Source: a bacterium (GTDB lineage Bacteria; Planctomycetota; Planctomycetia; Pirellulales; Pirellulaceae). From it: a DNA stretch of 64,000 bases. The position numbers and the translations under genes were made by a program. The first letter of the stretch is position 1; each line of letters begins with the position of its first letter. Shown here one piece after another: positions 36,182 through 45,132 of the stretch. The notes beneath the pieces are model-generated. The model ran no database searches, was not told the DNA's origin, and saw nothing but the letters and a program-made list of their open reading frames with translations. The DNA is taken from the NCBI GenBank assembly GCA_030430075.1, contig JAUIGN010000001.1, positions 310,001-374,000 on the forward strand, given 5' to 3'.

Positions 36182-37654
36182 ATGGCTGGTCGTGAAAGTC
36201 AAGGTCTTCAGATCGCCGTCATCATCTTTGTCATGGTGTCGGTGGTTCTTGCCGCAACTACGTTCTTCTTCTACCGCGATGCGGAAGAGGCCAGAAAAAC
36301 GGCTGCCGACGCGCTTTCCAAGCAGAAGATCGCCAGCGACACGGCGGCCAAGGAAAACTTTAAAAACCAGTATTTCCTTCACATCCTGGGTGAAGAGACG
36401 CTCTCCAAAGACGGCCTCGATTCGGTGATGGCGAACCTGGCCGCCGACGAAACGGTCCAACGCGTCGAAAAGTCTTTTCAGGATGCCATGTCGACGTTCG
36501 GCGAAGGTCTCCCGCCGGAAGAGTTGAACCTCAAGCAACTGCCACGCAACCTGATCTTCGCCTTGTCCGATCGCAACAAGGACATCACGCGGCTGACCGC
36601 CACGCTGACCCAGGAGCAGTCCAAGGCAGAGAAGATGATTCAGGACGAACAGGCCAATGCCGAAGCCGCCAAGGCGGATATGCAAAAGGCGATGGACGAC
36701 CTGGCCGCCGCCCGGGTCGACTTCAATACGGAATCGGCCCGGATTCGCGACGATAACAGCAATCTCAAGTCGGGCTTCGACGCCACCCGTGCCAAGCTGC
36801 AGTCCCAGTTGGCCACAGAGACCAAAAAGCTCTCCCAACGGCAAGAAGACATCAAGAAGTTGAATACGGTCATTGAAGATCAGACCAAGACCATTGTCGA
36901 AATGCGGGACGAACCGTTCGAGGTCGCCGACGGACGGATCACCTGGGTGAATCAAAGCTCGGCCACCGTCTGGATCAACCTGGGATTGGCCGACGGCCTC
37001 CGCCGACAAACGTTATTCAGTGTGTACGACATCGCAGAGAACGGCGTGTCGCGAAGCGAGCGGAAGGCCAGCATCGAAGTCACAAAGGTCCTGGACCAGC
37101 ACCTGGCCGAAGCACGGATCGTCTTTGACGCGCCGGCCAACCCGATCCTACCCGGCGACCAGGTATTTTCCCCGGCCTGGCGTCCCGGACGGAAGGTTCG
37201 TTTCGCCCTGGCCGGAAAATTTGACATCGATGGCGATCGCCGCAGTGATCGCGATCTGATTCGCAATCTGATCACCATGAGCGGTGCCGTCATCGACGCC
37301 GAAGTCCACGACGACGGTTCCGTGGAAGGCGAGCTCTCGTCCGCCACGCGCTACCTGGTTCGCGGCGACCGCCCCACGGAGGGAAGCGACGTCAAGTCGC
37401 TGGCCGCCTACTCCAGCATGATCAGCAAGGCGGAGGAATCGGGCGTCGAAATCATTCCCATCGACAAGCTGCTCAGCTGGATGGGCTACAACCCGGAAGT
37501 CCGCACGCTCGGATTGGGCAAGAATGCCGACTCGTCGCAATTCAAGATCCCACCCGCCGAAGGACGTGCACGCGAGTCCTCCGGGAATGTCTCCGGAAAG
37601 TTCCGCGAGCGGCAGCCACCCCAACGGGGCAAAGACGGCTCAAGTTACAAGTAA
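36182..37654 (+). CDS. Membrane-anchored coiled-coil protein with BRCT-like C-terminal domain
   Basis: 490 residues. One membrane helix at about 10-30 (IAVIIFVMVSVVLAATTFFFY), then predominantly helical, charged sequence with a clear coiled coil at about 140-240 (Ala/Lys/Glu/Gln-rich). A beta-rich segment follows (about 245-335). From about 340 comes a stretch reading VRFALAGKFDIDG, then DLIRNLITMSGAVIDAE, SSATRYLVRGD and later GVEIIPIDKLLSWMGY. This order (strand, helix with G, T-x-Y-L-V, helix with final Trp) resembles a BRCT domain. The tail is basic and disordered. No known family is recognised as a whole. ATG 36182 is preceded by TAGGAG. Its 3' end overlaps the convergent HEAT gene by 15 bases. 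Confidence 0.78.
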   Translation: MAGRESQGLQIAVIIFVMVSVVLAATTFFFYRDAEEARKTAADALSKQKIASDTAAKENFKNQYFLHILGEETLSKDGLDSVMANLAADETVQRVEKSFQDAMSTFGEGLPPEELNLKQLPRNLIFALSDRNKDITRLTATLTQEQSKAEKMIQDEQANAEAAKADMQKAMDDLAAARVDFNTESARIRDDNSNLKSGFDATRAKLQSQLATETKKLSQRQEDIKKLNTVIEDQTKTIVEMRDEPFEVADGRITWVNQSSATVWINLGLADGLRRQTLFSVYDIAENGVSRSERKASIEVTKVLDQHLAEARIVFDAPANPILPGDQVFSPAWRPGRKVRFALAGKFDIDGDRRSDRDLIRNLITMSGAVIDAEVHDDGSVEGELSSATRYLVRGDRPTEGSDVKSLAAYSSMISKAEESGVEIIPIDKLLSWMGYNPEVRTLGLGKNADSSQFKIPPAEGRARESSGNVSGKFRERQPPQRGKDGSSYK

Positions 37655-38518
37655 ACCGTGGTCCCGGGCGACAAACGCATCAAGGGCCGCACGGGCAGCC
37701 GTCTGGACTGCGGCGGACGTGTCGTCTGTTCGCGCTAACAGGGCCGTTCGAATCCGGTGCGTATTGCAGCAACCCATGGCCTTGACGGCCGCCTGCCGCA
37801 CGACGGCGCGGGGTGATTCTCCGAGTGCGATGACGTGCGATTCCACGTCGGCGACCGCGTCCATCGCGATCGCCATGTCCAGCGCCCGCAACTGGCGGCG
37901 GCCATCGGGCGCCTCAAGTTCATCGGCCAGGCGACCAATGGCTTCGCCGTCAACGCGTTTGACAAGCGTGCCGGTGGCCGCCTGCAATGACTCGTCGAGC
38001 GTTTCGAAGCTGGTCTGGAAGCGGCGAAAGGTGAACTCGGAGAGGCATCTGCGGACCGCCTCCCGGACGATTCGATGCGGCGCGTCGAGGAGTTGCACAA
38101 GGCGCGGCAACGCCCGCGGCGAGCCCGTGTCACGTAGATGACCGACCACGTCCGCTTGTACCAGCGGGTCCTTGTCTGCGGAGAGTTCAAACAGCAGCTC
38201 TTCCGCAGCCAGGTCTCCAAATTGGTGCACCACGCCGGCAGCCGCTCGGCGACCGGCGGCCTTGCCGCGGCGGAGCACCAGACGAAGCAGCTTCAAAGCA
38301 TCGTCGTGACCCATCGACGAAGCCATCACCAGCGTGACCAGGCGAGCCTGCTCGGTCCCGCCCAGCGCGACCACGGCTCGCCCGTCGATACGCGGCCACC
38401 GCAGGGCCGCGAACTGCTCGTCGGCTCGCATCTCCTCCAAGGTGTCCAACAGCAGGTCCGTCGCCGCCTCGCTCTTGGCCGCCGCCAGCAAATCCAATTT
38501 TGTTCTCAAACCGCCCAT
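37640..38518 (-). CDS. HEAT-repeat protein
   Basis: 292 residues made almost entirely of helical pairs of HEAT type, for example DLAAEELLFELSADKDPLVQ, DVVGHLRDTGSPRALPRLVQLL and a later SPRAVVRQAAVKAMGC. Such solenoids bind other proteins; no catalytic motif is present. I start at ATG 38518 because the frame upstream has no repeat character. The last 15 bases overlap the end of the convergent coiled-coil gene, which suggests tight spacing or mutual transcription interference. Confidence 0.78.
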   Translation of the reverse strand: MGGLRTKLDLLAAAKSEAATDLLLDTLEEMRADEQFAALRWPRIDGRAVVALGGTEQARLVTLVMASSMGHDDALKLLRLVLRRGKAAGRRAAAGVVHQFGDLAAEELLFELSADKDPLVQADVVGHLRDTGSPRALPRLVQLLDAPHRIVREAVRRCLSEFTFRRFQTSFETLDESLQAATGTLVKRVDGEAIGRLADELEAPDGRRQLRALDMAIAMDAVADVESHVIALGESPRAVVRQAAVKAMGCCNTHRIRTALLARTDDTSAAVQTAARAALDAFVARDHGLLVT

Positions 38519-39016
38519 GACCGATCCACCGATTGTGCTAAGGGACAGAAGCCACCCCGTCCAACAGATCGGCCGCCAGCGGACGTAAAATACACCGGAT
38601 CCGGCAAACCCTGCCGAAGGCGCCAGAGCTGGCCAATGCAAACCAATTTCCCGGTTTAATCAGAACCCGCACCCGGAATAATCGAACCACTGCGGCAAGT
38701 TCCCCCAGGCGATCGGGGCGCGGTCCCCAACGGCATGCTATCCTGCGGTTTCACGACTGCCCGGCTCGAACAGCACCAGCGACGCCAACGGCCGCATGCC
38801 CCAAGGATGCACCCGCCGTTGGGCGTTCGCCCCGGTTACGATGATGGCCCGGCAAACCAGACGCTCACGCTTGCGAGCGGATCGGCGCAGGGCCAGCGGA
38901 GAACTGCTGGCCAACGACCGTGATACCGTGACGTGCACGGACGGCGGGCGAGGTGACGCCGGAGTTGTTGCCCCGCGCTCCAGAACGGAACCGGGAAAGT
39001 CGTGTCGCGTCCTGTC
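38519..39016. other. Intergenic stretch serA-HEAT gene
   Basis: About 500 bases. Open frames are short and Arg/Pro-rich. No terminator with a T-run and no RNA gene recognised. Confidence 0.4.
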
Positions 39017-40645
39017 TCAACCCCGCAGCCAGGACGGGCCGGCACCAGCCGCCGGCAGTTCGATGACGTTCACGCGATGAATAGACGGCTGCTTGAGCAC
39101 CTCCTCAATGGCCTCTGCAGGCGGCACGCTATCCAGATTGAGTACTCCCAGAGAAGGCCCGCCCGGATCACCGCCAGCCCGACCAACCGCCATCTGCGCA
39201 ATGTTGACATGGTGCTGACCGAGGATCGTGCCGACGACACCGATGATCCCCGGGATGTCGTCATGGAGAAAGATCAACAAGTTGCCGTCCAGGTAAGCTT
39301 CCAGCCGATGTTCGCCAAGCCGCACCAGGCGCGGCATCTCCGTACCAAACAACGTCCCGCTGGCCGCACAGGTCTGGGAGTCCGAAGCGATTTCGGCACG
39401 CACCGACGAGCTGAACGCACCCATGTCACTGTGCGATTGTTCGACCAGTTCGATCCCCCGCTCCCGCAGCAGGACTTGCGCGTTGACAATGTTGGCTTCT
39501 TCGTCGAGTGCCCGCTCGAGCAGCCCGGCACAGAAGGCCGAGGTTACCAGCCGAGTATCCTTCTTGGTGACTTCCCCCCGGTATTCGAGGTTGCAGACCG
39601 TCGCACCACCCGGGTGCCATTGAGCCAGGAGCAGGCCCAGACGGTAGGCGACATTCAGGTAGCCGCGTAGCGAGTCCAGCACCTTGGGGTCGATCGCCGC
39701 CGTGTTCACCGCGTGCCGAATTTCCCCCTTCGCCAGGAAGTTCACCAGCAGTTCGACTGCTTCGATGGCGACATGCGTCTGCGCTTCTTCCGTGCTGGCG
39801 CCGAGATGCGGTGTGCACAAGGCACCCGGTAGACGAAACAAGGGGCTGTCCGTGCACGGCTCCGTCTCGAACACATCGAGGGCCACGCCGGCCAGCTTCT
39901 TCGACTCCAGGCCCTGGACCAAAGCCCCTTCATTGTAAATCCCGCCCCGCGCGCAGTTGATCAGACGAGCTCCCGGCTTGAGCTGGTCGAGTTCCGCCAC
40001 GTCAATCAGGTTCCGCGTTTCCGGCGTCAACGGCGTATGAACCGTAAGGTAGTCGACACGGGGCAACATCTCGGCCACGGTCTCCACGTACTCGACGCCC
40101 AACCTGGACGCCTGCTCGGCGGAAAAGAACGGATCGTAGCCAATCACGCGCATCTGGAACGCCAAGGCCCGCTTGGCAACTTCCTGACCGATCCGTCCCA
40201 GTCCGACGATTCCCAGGGTCTTGTCGGCCAACTGCGCGCCCATGTAGGCACTCCGATTCCACTTCCCTTCCACCAGGCTCTGATGGGCCGGAGCGATATT
40301 GCGGGAGAGGGCCATCATTAAGGCGAACGCGTGCTCGGCGGTACTCAGCGTATTGCCGGTCGGTGTGTTCATCACGACAATTCCGCGCCGCGTGGCGGCC
40401 GGTTTGTCAATGTTGTCGGTCCCCACGCCGGCGCGCACAATCGCTTTCAATCGCCGATTTCCTTCCAGCGATTCAGGCGTGATCTTGACCCCGCTGCGAC
40501 AAATGGCCCCGTCGTACTCGGCCAACGCCTCACGCAGCTCGTCTCCCTTGAGCCCGATCCGGACGTCGAATTCTACGCCGTCTGTCTGCTCGAGCAATTG
40601 AAGGCCTTCGGGAGCCAGTTTGTCTAATACGATGACACGCTTCAT
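39017..40645 (-). CDS. serA: D-3-phosphoglycerate dehydrogenase
   Basis: The first step of serine synthesis: oxidises 3-phosphoglycerate to 3-phosphohydroxypyruvate with NAD. 542 residues, the long form with an intervening domain and a C-terminal ACT domain. Motifs: AIVRAGVGTDNIDKPAAT, the NAD site LGIVGLGRIGQEVAKRA, INCARGGIYNEGAL with the catalytic Arg, VALDVFETEP, and the catalytic His in TPHLGAST. The ACT domain (LLIFLHDDIPGIIGVVGTIL) suggests allosteric control, probably by serine. I start at ATG 40645. It lies 209 bases downstream of serC on the same strand. Confidence 0.97.
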   Translation of the reverse strand: MKRVIVLDKLAPEGLQLLEQTDGVEFDVRIGLKGDELREALAEYDGAICRSGVKITPESLEGNRRLKAIVRAGVGTDNIDKPAATRRGIVVMNTPTGNTLSTAEHAFALMMALSRNIAPAHQSLVEGKWNRSAYMGAQLADKTLGIVGLGRIGQEVAKRALAFQMRVIGYDPFFSAEQASRLGVEYVETVAEMLPRVDYLTVHTPLTPETRNLIDVAELDQLKPGARLINCARGGIYNEGALVQGLESKKLAGVALDVFETEPCTDSPLFRLPGALCTPHLGASTEEAQTHVAIEAVELLVNFLAKGEIRHAVNTAAIDPKVLDSLRGYLNVAYRLGLLLAQWHPGGATVCNLEYRGEVTKKDTRLVTSAFCAGLLERALDEEANIVNAQVLLRERGIELVEQSHSDMGAFSSSVRAEIASDSQTCAASGTLFGTEMPRLVRLGEHRLEAYLDGNLLIFLHDDIPGIIGVVGTILGQHHVNIAQMAVGRAGGDPGGPSLGVLNLDSVPPAEAIEEVLKQPSIHRVNVIELPAAGAGPSWLRG

Positions 40646-40854
40646 GAGTCTTTCCGTTCGCTTCGGCTGAGTATGTTTCGTTGCAGTGGTCTTCGCGTTG
40701 CCGAGTCGAGCCGATGTGGGACGGACGCCTCGAGAAGCACCGTGGTTCGGAATGATCGACGATCGGGACACCGATCGCCGCCACGCACCGTCGCGTTTCC
40801 CTTGGAGCGACAGGATCGGCCACGTACCGGCACCGCCATCGGCCGCCGGCGTGC

Positions 40855-41967
40855 CTATCGGCCAGCGTGGCGGCCGCGGAAGTCGTCCATGAACCGGCAC
40901 AAGGTATCGACGCCCTCGTCGGTCATCGCATTGTAGATCGAAGCCCGAATTCCGCCGACACTTCGATGGCCCTTCAAGGCGACCAACTGGTGCTCGGCGG
41001 CTTCGCTCAGAAACCGGCTCTGCAACTCGTCGCTCGGCAAGCGGAAGGTCACGTTCATCTGCGACCGGCTCTCCGGCCGAGCATGCCCCTCATAGAAGCC
41101 GCCGCTCGCATCAATCGCCGCGTAGACCTGCGCGGCCTGCCGCTGGTTTCGCGTTTGCATCGCCGCCAAGCCGCCGATCTCTTCTTCCAGCCACTTCGCC
41201 ACCAGGCCGAACAGGTAAATGCCAAAGGTCGGCGGCGTGTTCCAGAGCGAGTTTGCCTGGGCATGCAGACGGTAGTTCATGTAACCCGGCAGTTGATCCT
41301 GGCTCCGTTCCAACAGGTCATCGCGAATGATCACCACCGTCAACCCGGACAGACCGGCGTTCTTCTGGGCACACGCATAGATCAGGCCGTAGCGTGACAC
41401 GTCGACGGGCCGCGAAAGAAAGTCGGACGACATATCGCTGACGACCGGAACGTCCCCCCAGTCGACGTCCTGCTGAAACTGCACCCCCTGGATCGTCTCG
41501 TTGGAGGTCACGTGCAGGTAGGCGGCGGTCGGGTCGAGCGACACTTCGTCGCGTGCCGGGAGTCGATCGTAATTTGTCGAGGCGCCGTCCCAGACGATCT
41601 TCGTCTCGCCCGCCTTGGTCGCCTCGGAGAGCGCGTTCTTGCCCCAGGCGCCGGTCAGCAGATAGTCCGCCGTCCCGCCTCCTCCCAGCAAGTTCATCGG
41701 CACCATGGAAAACTGCAATCGCGAACCGCCCTGCAGGAACAGCACACGGTAATGATCGGGAACGGCCAGCAGTCGCCGCAGCCGCTGCTCTGCGTCCCGC
41801 ATCACCGCGTCGAACTGCGAGCTGCGATGGCTGATCTCCATCACCGACGCGCCGCAGCCGGGGAGCGAGAGTAGTTCCGCTTGCACCTGCTCGAGAACGG
41901 GCAGCGGAATGGCGGCGGGCCCCGCCGAAAAATTAAACGAGCGCTCCGCCGCAGTCTTCACGGCCAT
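40855..41967 (-). CDS. serC: Phosphoserine aminotransferase
   Basis: A PLP enzyme that converts 3-phosphohydroxypyruvate and glutamate to phosphoserine; it may also serve pyridoxal-phosphate synthesis. 370 residues: NFSAGPAAIPLPVLEQ at the start, LFLQGGSRLQFSMVPMN, and the PLP lysine in YACAQKNAGLSGL, then HRSVGGIRASIYNAM near the C terminus. I start at ATG 41967; the frame opens one codon earlier with TTG. With serA downstream it covers two of three serine steps; no serB is in the window. Confidence 0.97.
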   Translation of the reverse strand: MAVKTAAERSFNFSAGPAAIPLPVLEQVQAELLSLPGCGASVMEISHRSSQFDAVMRDAEQRLRRLLAVPDHYRVLFLQGGSRLQFSMVPMNLLGGGGTADYLLTGAWGKNALSEATKAGETKIVWDGASTNYDRLPARDEVSLDPTAAYLHVTSNETIQGVQFQQDVDWGDVPVVSDMSSDFLSRPVDVSRYGLIYACAQKNAGLSGLTVVIIRDDLLERSQDQLPGYMNYRLHAQANSLWNTPPTFGIYLFGLVAKWLEEEIGGLAAMQTRNQRQAAQVYAAIDASGGFYEGHARPESRSQMNVTFRLPSDELQSRFLSEAAEHQLVALKGHRSVGGIRASIYNAMTDEGVDTLCRFMDDFRGRHAGR

Positions 41968-42323
41968 CAATCACCAACCTCATTCCCGGGAGAAACATGG
42001 TTCGCTTGGGCTCACTCGCGTCCACGGCATGCACTGCTCGGCACCCGGCAGGCCGCGGTGAGTTCCAACCAACCCGCGATTTTACGGTGTCGCCCCCCTG
42101 TTGAGAAGGACGCTGTTGAGAAGGACGCGTCCTGGGAATTTCAGACCCGGGCCGTCCCATGCGGGAGACTCGGGCCGTCCCATGCGGGAGACTCGGGCCG
42201 TCCCATGCGGGAGACTCGGGCCGTCCCATGGCCGGCTCGCAATTGTGATCGGACCGTGTTTGGCTTACGATTGGAGACGTCGGGTGTGCGACCGGAACGG
42301 GGCCCAACCACGGGGAGTCAACG
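41968..42323. other. Divergent region serC/proC with tandem repeats
   Basis: About 355 bases. It holds two copies of CTGTTGAGAAGGACG (about 42098-42127) and three and a half 23-bp units at 42148-42231. The promoters of serC (minus) and proC (plus) must lie in or around these repeats. Confidence 0.6.
42148..42231. repeat. Tandem 23-bp repeats upstream of proC
   Basis: Units at 42148, 42171, 42194 and a partial one at 42217 read CGGGCCGTCCCATGCGGGAGACT, written here as CGGGCCGTCC + CATGCGGGAGACT. Each carries GGGAGACT, related to the GGAGACC (reverse of GGTCTCC) of the large repeat family. No unique spacers exist, so it is not a CRISPR array. Confidence 0.9.
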
Positions 42324-43160
42324 TTGAAAATCGGCTTTATTGGAGCGGGCCAAATGGGGCGGGCCTTGGCCAAGGGCCTGGTGGCCGCGGATCTCTGTAA
42401 GCCAGCCGACTTGGCCGCCTACGACCCCGTCGCGGCTGCGGCTCAGGCATTCGTCGATCTGCTGCCAGGCGCAACGCGCTGCTCCGACAACCGGTCGGTC
42501 GTGGCAGCCGCCGACGTCACGTTCCTGGCAGTCAAGCCGCAGTGCCTGGACGAGGTGATGGCCGAATTGCAGCAGGCGCCGCCCAGCGACAGGCTCTTCG
42601 TGTCGATTCTCGCCGGTATTCCCTTGGCCCGCTTGTGCCAGGGGCTCCGTACGGAACGGGTCGTCCGCGTCATGCCGAACACACCCAGCCTGATTGGACA
42701 GGGGGCCGCCGGATATGCCGTCGGCCCGGGCACGACCAGGGAGGATGCAGAACTCGTCGGCCGGTTGCTGGGTGCCGTGGGAACCGCCGTTGAGCTGGCC
42801 GAGTCACAACTGGATGCGGTCACCGGGCTGTCCGGATCGGGACCGGCCTACGTGTATACTGTCATTGATGCCTTGAGCGACGGCGGCGTTCGCATGGGGT
42901 TGCCCCGCGCGACGGCGACCGCGCTGGCGGCCCAAACGGTGCTCGGAGCCGCCCAGATGGTGCTGGAGACCGGCGACCATCCGGGTGTCCTCAAGGATCG
43001 GGTCACCAGTCCGGGTGGCACGACGATCGCCGGGATCCAGGTTTTGGAACGGCAAGGACTGCGATCCGCATTGATCGACGCCGTCGAGGCGGCTACGCTG
43101 CGGTCACAACAGTTGGGGGCGCAACAAGCCGAGTCGCCCTCGCTGGTAAGCAAACATTGA
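42324..43160 (+). CDS. proC: Pyrroline-5-carboxylate reductase
   Basis: The last step of proline synthesis: reduces pyrroline-5-carboxylate with NAD(P)H. 278 residues: the N-terminal Rossmann motif KIGFIGAGQMGRALAKGL, AVKPQCLDEVM, RVMPNTPSLIGQGAAGY, and the C-terminal signature region GLSGSGPAYVY plus DRVTSPGGTTIAG. The start is TTG 42324, since the Rossmann strand begins at the second residue and no ATG lies nearby; GGGGAG at 42312-42317 fits as its ribosome site. Confidence 0.96.
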   Translation: MKIGFIGAGQMGRALAKGLVAADLCKPADLAAYDPVAAAAQAFVDLLPGATRCSDNRSVVAAADVTFLAVKPQCLDEVMAELQQAPPSDRLFVSILAGIPLARLCQGLRTERVVRVMPNTPSLIGQGAAGYAVGPGTTREDAELVGRLLGAVGTAVELAESQLDAVTGLSGSGPAYVYTVIDALSDGGVRMGLPRATATALAAQTVLGAAQMVLETGDHPGVLKDRVTSPGGTTIAGIQVLERQGLRSALIDAVEAATLRSQQLGAQQAESPSLVSKH

Positions 43161-43589
43161 GTCCCGTTCGTATCGCTGCGTAAAATCGGCAAAGGGGCCA
43201 CGGAGTCGTTGCATGGCTACGCTGTCCCAGCGATTGGACGCGAGTGCATCGCCATACGTGCCGAGGTCGGCCAGCCTGCCGCTCGGGCGACTGTCGTCCT
43301 GGCAAGTTCAACCAAACCTGAACAACCGGCGCCCCCGAAAGAGGATCCATGCAACGCCTGACGCGCCGCCGTTGGTCGCGAGACCTTGACGCGAAATGAA
43401 CGACTTTGGCCCCGCCGGCAGGCGATTTCCCCGCGTTGCCGGACAGAGCCGCAAATTCGGCCACCGAGGTACCTGGACTTCAGATAGAATCGCCTTCCCG
43501 CATGACCCGCGCCCTGGTGGGGCCGACGGAACGCTGTGAACCGCCGGCACCGGCAGGGGCTCGTCCAAGGCGACCAAAGGAACACGCTT
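43161..43589. other. Intergenic stretch proC to small-gene pair
   Basis: About 430 bases; no credible gene, repeat or hairpin with T-run. It should hold the promoter of the 43590-44966 group. Confidence 0.4.
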
Positions 43590-43823
43590 ATGCCTCCTGT
43601 TTTCTGTGTTGTCGACGACAAGAGTATCCCCTTGTACCGCGTGATGTGGATCTCGAACTTGCCGCATTTCTGCGGCAACGAGGACTGCATGCATGAAGGC
43701 GACTACGAAGTTAGACTGGAGCAGGACGATTCGGTTTGGGCATCGCGCGAGGAACGGGACAACCTGTTGCAGGCCATCGAGTCATGGCAATGCGGCGACG
43801 AATTCGATGAAGATTGGAAGTAG
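43590..43823 (+). CDS. Small conserved-looking acidic protein, four Cys
   Basis: 77 residues, beginning MPPVFCVVDDKSIPLYRV, with N-L-P-H-F-C-G-N-E-D-C-M-H-E in the middle and an acidic end (CGDEFDEDWK). Cys at 6, 29, 34 and 68 plus two His could bind metal, but spacing matches no known finger. AAAGGAA at about 43575 precedes ATG 43590. The next gene begins 3 bases after the stop, so the two are almost surely co-translated. I do not recognise a family; the balanced composition and coupling argue for a real gene. Confidence 0.7.
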   Translation: MPPVFCVVDDKSIPLYRVMWISNLPHFCGNEDCMHEGDYEVRLEQDDSVWASREERDNLLQAIESWQCGDEFDEDWK

Positions 43824-43826
43824 CTG

Positions 43827-44303
43827 ATGTCGCTCTTTGGAAATGATCGATATAAGTGGCGCGAAACCTACTTCGTGCTGTTCCGCCAGGAAGACCATCC
43901 CTCCGCCGAGGCGGTCGCCCGGGCGCTGGAAACGGGCCACAACAAGGTGACCAACGTGAACGCGGATACCGAGGGTCGGTTCGAATCCGCGACCGTGCAA
44001 TCGTCCGAAGACTTTTCGGGCATGGACGTGACGTTTGTGGCTGGCGAAGAAGTTCGCGACCACGTCCGGGAATTGCTGAAAGAGTTTGTCAAACAGACAC
44101 TCACCAGCGAGGACGCCGAAAAGCTCAATGTGCTGGGCGAATGCGATTCGCGTTTCGACATCTTCCATTTTGAAGAAGTTGACAGTGGCGGGGGCGAAGA
44201 AGAGTACCTGGACCCCGGTGCGTTGCTGCTCGTCATCGAGCAGATCGCCCACCTTTGCCGGGGCGTCGGGATCGATCCGCAGTCCGGTTCGCTGCTCTCC
44301 TGA
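43827..44303 (+). CDS. Conserved-looking hypothetical protein
   Basis: 158 residues, acidic, no membrane segment. It begins MSLFGNDRYKWRETYFVLFR and has E-D-H-P-S-A-E-A-V-A-R-A-L-E; a middle E-D-F-S-G-M-D-V-T-F-V segment and a C-terminal L-D-P-G-A-L-L-L-V-I-E-Q. Predicted alternating alpha/beta, cytosolic. No family recognised. It starts 3 bases after the small gene upstream and ends 99 bases before efpL; the three may form one operon, which suggests a link with translation, as an inference only. Confidence 0.75.
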   Translation: MSLFGNDRYKWRETYFVLFRQEDHPSAEAVARALETGHNKVTNVNADTEGRFESATVQSSEDFSGMDVTFVAGEEVRDHVRELLKEFVKQTLTSEDAEKLNVLGECDSRFDIFHFEEVDSGGGEEEYLDPGALLLVIEQIAHLCRGVGIDPQSGSLLS

Positions 44304-44402
44304 CGTGGCAGCACGACCACCGTTCGCGTCGCCGCGGCCCAGACGGCCCACCTTTCAATCCGCCACAACGATTCGCCTTTCACTGAGACGAGAGAACGCG
44401 GA

Positions 44403-44966
44403 ATGCAAGCCAAGGAAATCAAGACGGGGGCCGTCGTCAATTACAATGACGCCCCCGTGCTGGTCGAGACGATCAGTGTTCAAACCCCCTCTGCCCGCGG
44501 TGCCGCCACGCTCTACAAGTTTCGCGGCCGCAACCTGGTCACCAAGCAGAAAACCGACATCACGCTGAAAGGTGGCGAATCGCTCGACGAAGCCGACTTT
44601 CAGCGGCGCCCCGTCAAGTTGATGTTCTCTGATGCCACGGACATGCATTTCCTGGATCAGGCCGACTACAACCAGTGGTCGCTGCCGGTCGAGGACGTGG
44701 GCGATGCCCGCCAGTTCCTCACCGAAGAGCTCGAAGGCGTCCAGGCCCTGATCTACAATGAAGAGTGTGTCGGTATTCAGACGCCGCTGACGGTCGAATT
44801 GACGATCACGCAAACCGACCCTGGCGTCAAAGGCAATTCGGCGACCGGCCGCACCAAGCCGGCGACGCTCGAGACCGGCCTGGTCGTGCAGGTTCCCGAG
44901 TACATCAAGCAGGGGGAACGCATCAAGGTCGACACCCAAACCTGCAAGTTCCTCTCGCGGGCTTGA
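44403..44966 (+). CDS. efpL: Elongation factor P-like protein of the EfpL/YeiP type
   Basis: An EF-P family protein, predicted to bind between the ribosomal P and E sites and relieve stalling at proline-rich sequences. 187 residues in three beta domains: KEIKTGAVVNYNDAPVLV, the loop TPSARGAATLYKFRGRNL, and the C-terminal KGNSATGRTKPATLETGLVVQVPEYI. The loop is nearly identical to that of E. coli YeiP (EfpL), with Arg32 at the tip rather than the modified Lys of canonical EF-P, so it probably acts without beta-lysylation. Start ATG 44403. Canonical EF-P is not in this window. The proline-rich secDF linker in this window would be the kind of target such a factor serves. Confidence 0.9.
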   Translation: MQAKEIKTGAVVNYNDAPVLVETISVQTPSARGAATLYKFRGRNLVTKQKTDITLKGGESLDEADFQRRPVKLMFSDATDMHFLDQADYNQWSLPVEDVGDARQFLTEELEGVQALIYNEECVGIQTPLTVELTITQTDPGVKGNSATGRTKPATLETGLVVQVPEYIKQGERIKVDTQTCKFLSRA

Positions 44967-45132
44967 GGGTGAAAATGGAAATTCGGGCCGGAATTCGGCC
45001 CTGTTCACGAAACTCGGGACGCCCAACACGGGTTTCACTTGCCAGTAGCGGCTGCGGCCCGCCCGACGCCGCCGGCGGCGCCCCGCTGCCATCCGTCTAC
45101 CACTCCCTCTCTTGATCTCGACCCGAGCTGCC

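Noticed and set aside
38738-38938. 66-codon minus-strand frame between serA and the HEAT gene
   Set aside because: No ribosome site, no neighbour coupling and Arg-rich composition; probably chance.
42148-42231. Possible short CRISPR or iteron origin
   Set aside because: Head-to-tail 23-bp units without spacers and no replication gene nearby; it lies between two biosynthetic genes.
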